Source: Acidobacteriota bacterium (lineage in GTDB: Bacteria > Acidobacteriota > Vicinamibacteria > Vicinamibacterales > UBA8438). From it: a stretch of DNA of 6,383 bases. The notes beneath the pieces are model-generated. The model was given only the letters and a program-made list of their open reading frames with translations. It searched no databases and was not told the DNA's origin. The position numbers and the translations under genes are program-made. The stretch covers positions 1 through 6,383 of the forward strand of contig SXOW01000330.1 in the NCBI GenBank assembly GCA_005778315.1, in the 5' to 3' direction. Positions 5,809 to 6,383 of this stretch are shown piece after piece. Position 1 is the first letter of the stretch. Every line of letters begins with the position of its first letter.

Positions 5809-5847
5809 TCTGGGATGCACGGGACCAGTCGTAGCGAGTCGGACACT

Positions 5848-6383
5848 ATGATGGACGCGATGCAGAGCGCCCCTGTCGGCGAATCCAAGCCGCCGTCGCC
5901 TGGAAGGGCGGATGGACCCGATCTGGGTCTGATTGCCGCCGTCGCGGTGTTCGTGCTCGGCTCTTTCCTCGCGCTGTCCATCGACGCGCCCCGCACCCTC
6001 CGTGGCATCAAAGGGGACGAGGCCACCTACGTGGCAATGGCGATGAGCCTCGCCTACGATCGCGATCTGGTCTATGTCCGCGAGGACGAGGAACGGTTCT
6101 TTGCGGTCTACCAGACCGGGCCGCAGGGGATCTATCTGAAGAAAGGCGTCAAGTCGTTCTTCGAGGTCGATTCGGTATTCCCGTATGTCCATCGCGGCAC
6201 CTATCCCGAGGGGCGCGATGACCGACTCTTCTTCGGGAAGGCGTTTATCTCGTCCGTGTTCGCCGCGCCATTCGTCCTGCTGGCTGGCGTGAACGGCATG
6301 GTCTGGTTCAACGTGACGCTGCTGGCGGGGATGGTCTGGTGTGGCTATCGCTTTGTCGCGGCGCGCGCTCCGCGTGGTGCCGC
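5848..6383 (+). CDS. Polytopic membrane protein, probable GT-C-type glycosyltransferase (N-terminal part, truncated by window)
   Basis: The frame is open from an ATG at 5848 to the window end (178 codons; 3' end missing). Residues 1-25 are a polar, Pro-rich cytoplasmic tail. A first membrane segment spans about 26-44, followed by a long loop that opens with RGIKGDEATYVAMAMSLAYD (52-71), and hydrophobic segments at about 132-148 and 151-172. An acidic Asp-Glu pair (57-58) just after the first membrane helix, followed by an alanine/tyrosine-rich helix, is typical of GT-C enzymes (PMT/ArnT-like), which use polyprenyl-phosphate sugars outside the cytoplasmic membrane. The FFGKAF...APFVLLAG stretch before the next helices also fits. 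The full family cannot be confirmed without the C-terminus. Start choice: ATGs at 5848, 5851 and 5860 and an upstream ATG at 5815 are all in frame and none has a strong Shine-Dalgarno. It is divergent from the methyltransferase and may belong to the same glycan locus. Confidence 0.8.
   Translation, partial: MMDAMQSAPVGESKPPSPGRADGPDLGLIAAVAVFVLGSFLALSIDAPRTLRGIKGDEATYVAMAMSLAYDRDLVYVREDEERFFAVYQTGPQGIYLKKGVKSFFEVDSVFPYVHRGTYPEGRDDRLFFGKAFISSVFAAPFVLLAGVNGMVWFNVTLLAGMVWCGYRFVAARAPRGA

Noticed and set aside
5754..5814. G-quadruplex in the G-rich repeats.
   Set aside because: Only three runs of four or more G lie close together; the next GGG (5812-5814) is about 25 bases away, so a stable four-run structure is not supported.
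5142..5834. Long plus-strand open frame (about 230 codons) opposite the methyltransferase.
   Set aside because: It is antisense to a gene with clear SAM-binding motifs, shows no recognisable domain, and is expected by chance in GC-rich DNA.
5685..6026. In-frame upstream extension of the methyltransferase on the minus strand (114 codons without stop).
   Set aside because: It covers the methyltransferase's own promoter and ribosome site and runs antisense into the membrane-protein gene; the residues are low-complexity Arg/Ser/Pro and unlike a methyltransferase N-terminus.

Overview
This is a GC-rich bacterial window (high G+C, strong G/C third-position preference). It carries six protein-coding genes: four complete, and two cut by the window edges. 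Base composition and protein style (a secreted lipoprotein of fibronectin-like repeats, a GDEATY-type membrane protein, GT4 glycosyltransferases) suggest a soil- or sediment-type Gram-negative bacterium, possibly Acidobacteriota. The lineage is an inference, since there is no rRNA or marker gene here.

Layout. Bases 1-1087 (minus) hold the N-terminal part of a secreted lipoprotein with at least three fibronectin-III/Ig-like repeats; its C-terminus lies outside the window. Bases 1088-1464 are a divergent intergenic region with a good sigma70-type promoter facing right (1326-1355), a 14-bp perfect palindrome, a 9-bp direct repeat and an inverted repeat just upstream of the promoter. Bases 1465-4924 (plus) form a compact three-gene transcription unit: a GT4-type glycosyltransferase with degenerate catalytic motifs, an extended short-chain dehydrogenase/epimerase whose GTG start overlaps the previous stop (GTGA), and a canonical GT4 glycosyltransferase 35 bp further on. 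Convergent to it, at 4965-5684 (minus), is a class I SAM-dependent methyltransferase with a clear Shine-Dalgarno and a perfect TATAAT box. A 163-bp divergent region (5685-5847) rich in dyads separates it from the start of a large membrane protein (5848 to the window end, plus), probably a GT-C-fold glycosyltransferase or relative.

How it may work together. Two cytoplasmic sugar transferases, a nucleotide-sugar- or lipid-type SDR, a small-molecule methyltransferase and a polytopic GT-C-like membrane protein are what one expects in part of a surface-glycan or glycolipid locus. Sugars would be activated or modified by the SDR, added by the two GT4 enzymes, possibly capped by methylation, and handled at the membrane by the GT-C-like protein. 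This is inferred from gene neighbourhood; no polymerase, flippase or export gene is visible. The lipoprotein may be unrelated. I saw no tRNA, rRNA, CRISPR array, insertion sequence or phage gene. I do not see a clearly new system; the most unusual items are the degenerate GT4 enzyme and the dyad-rich control regions.
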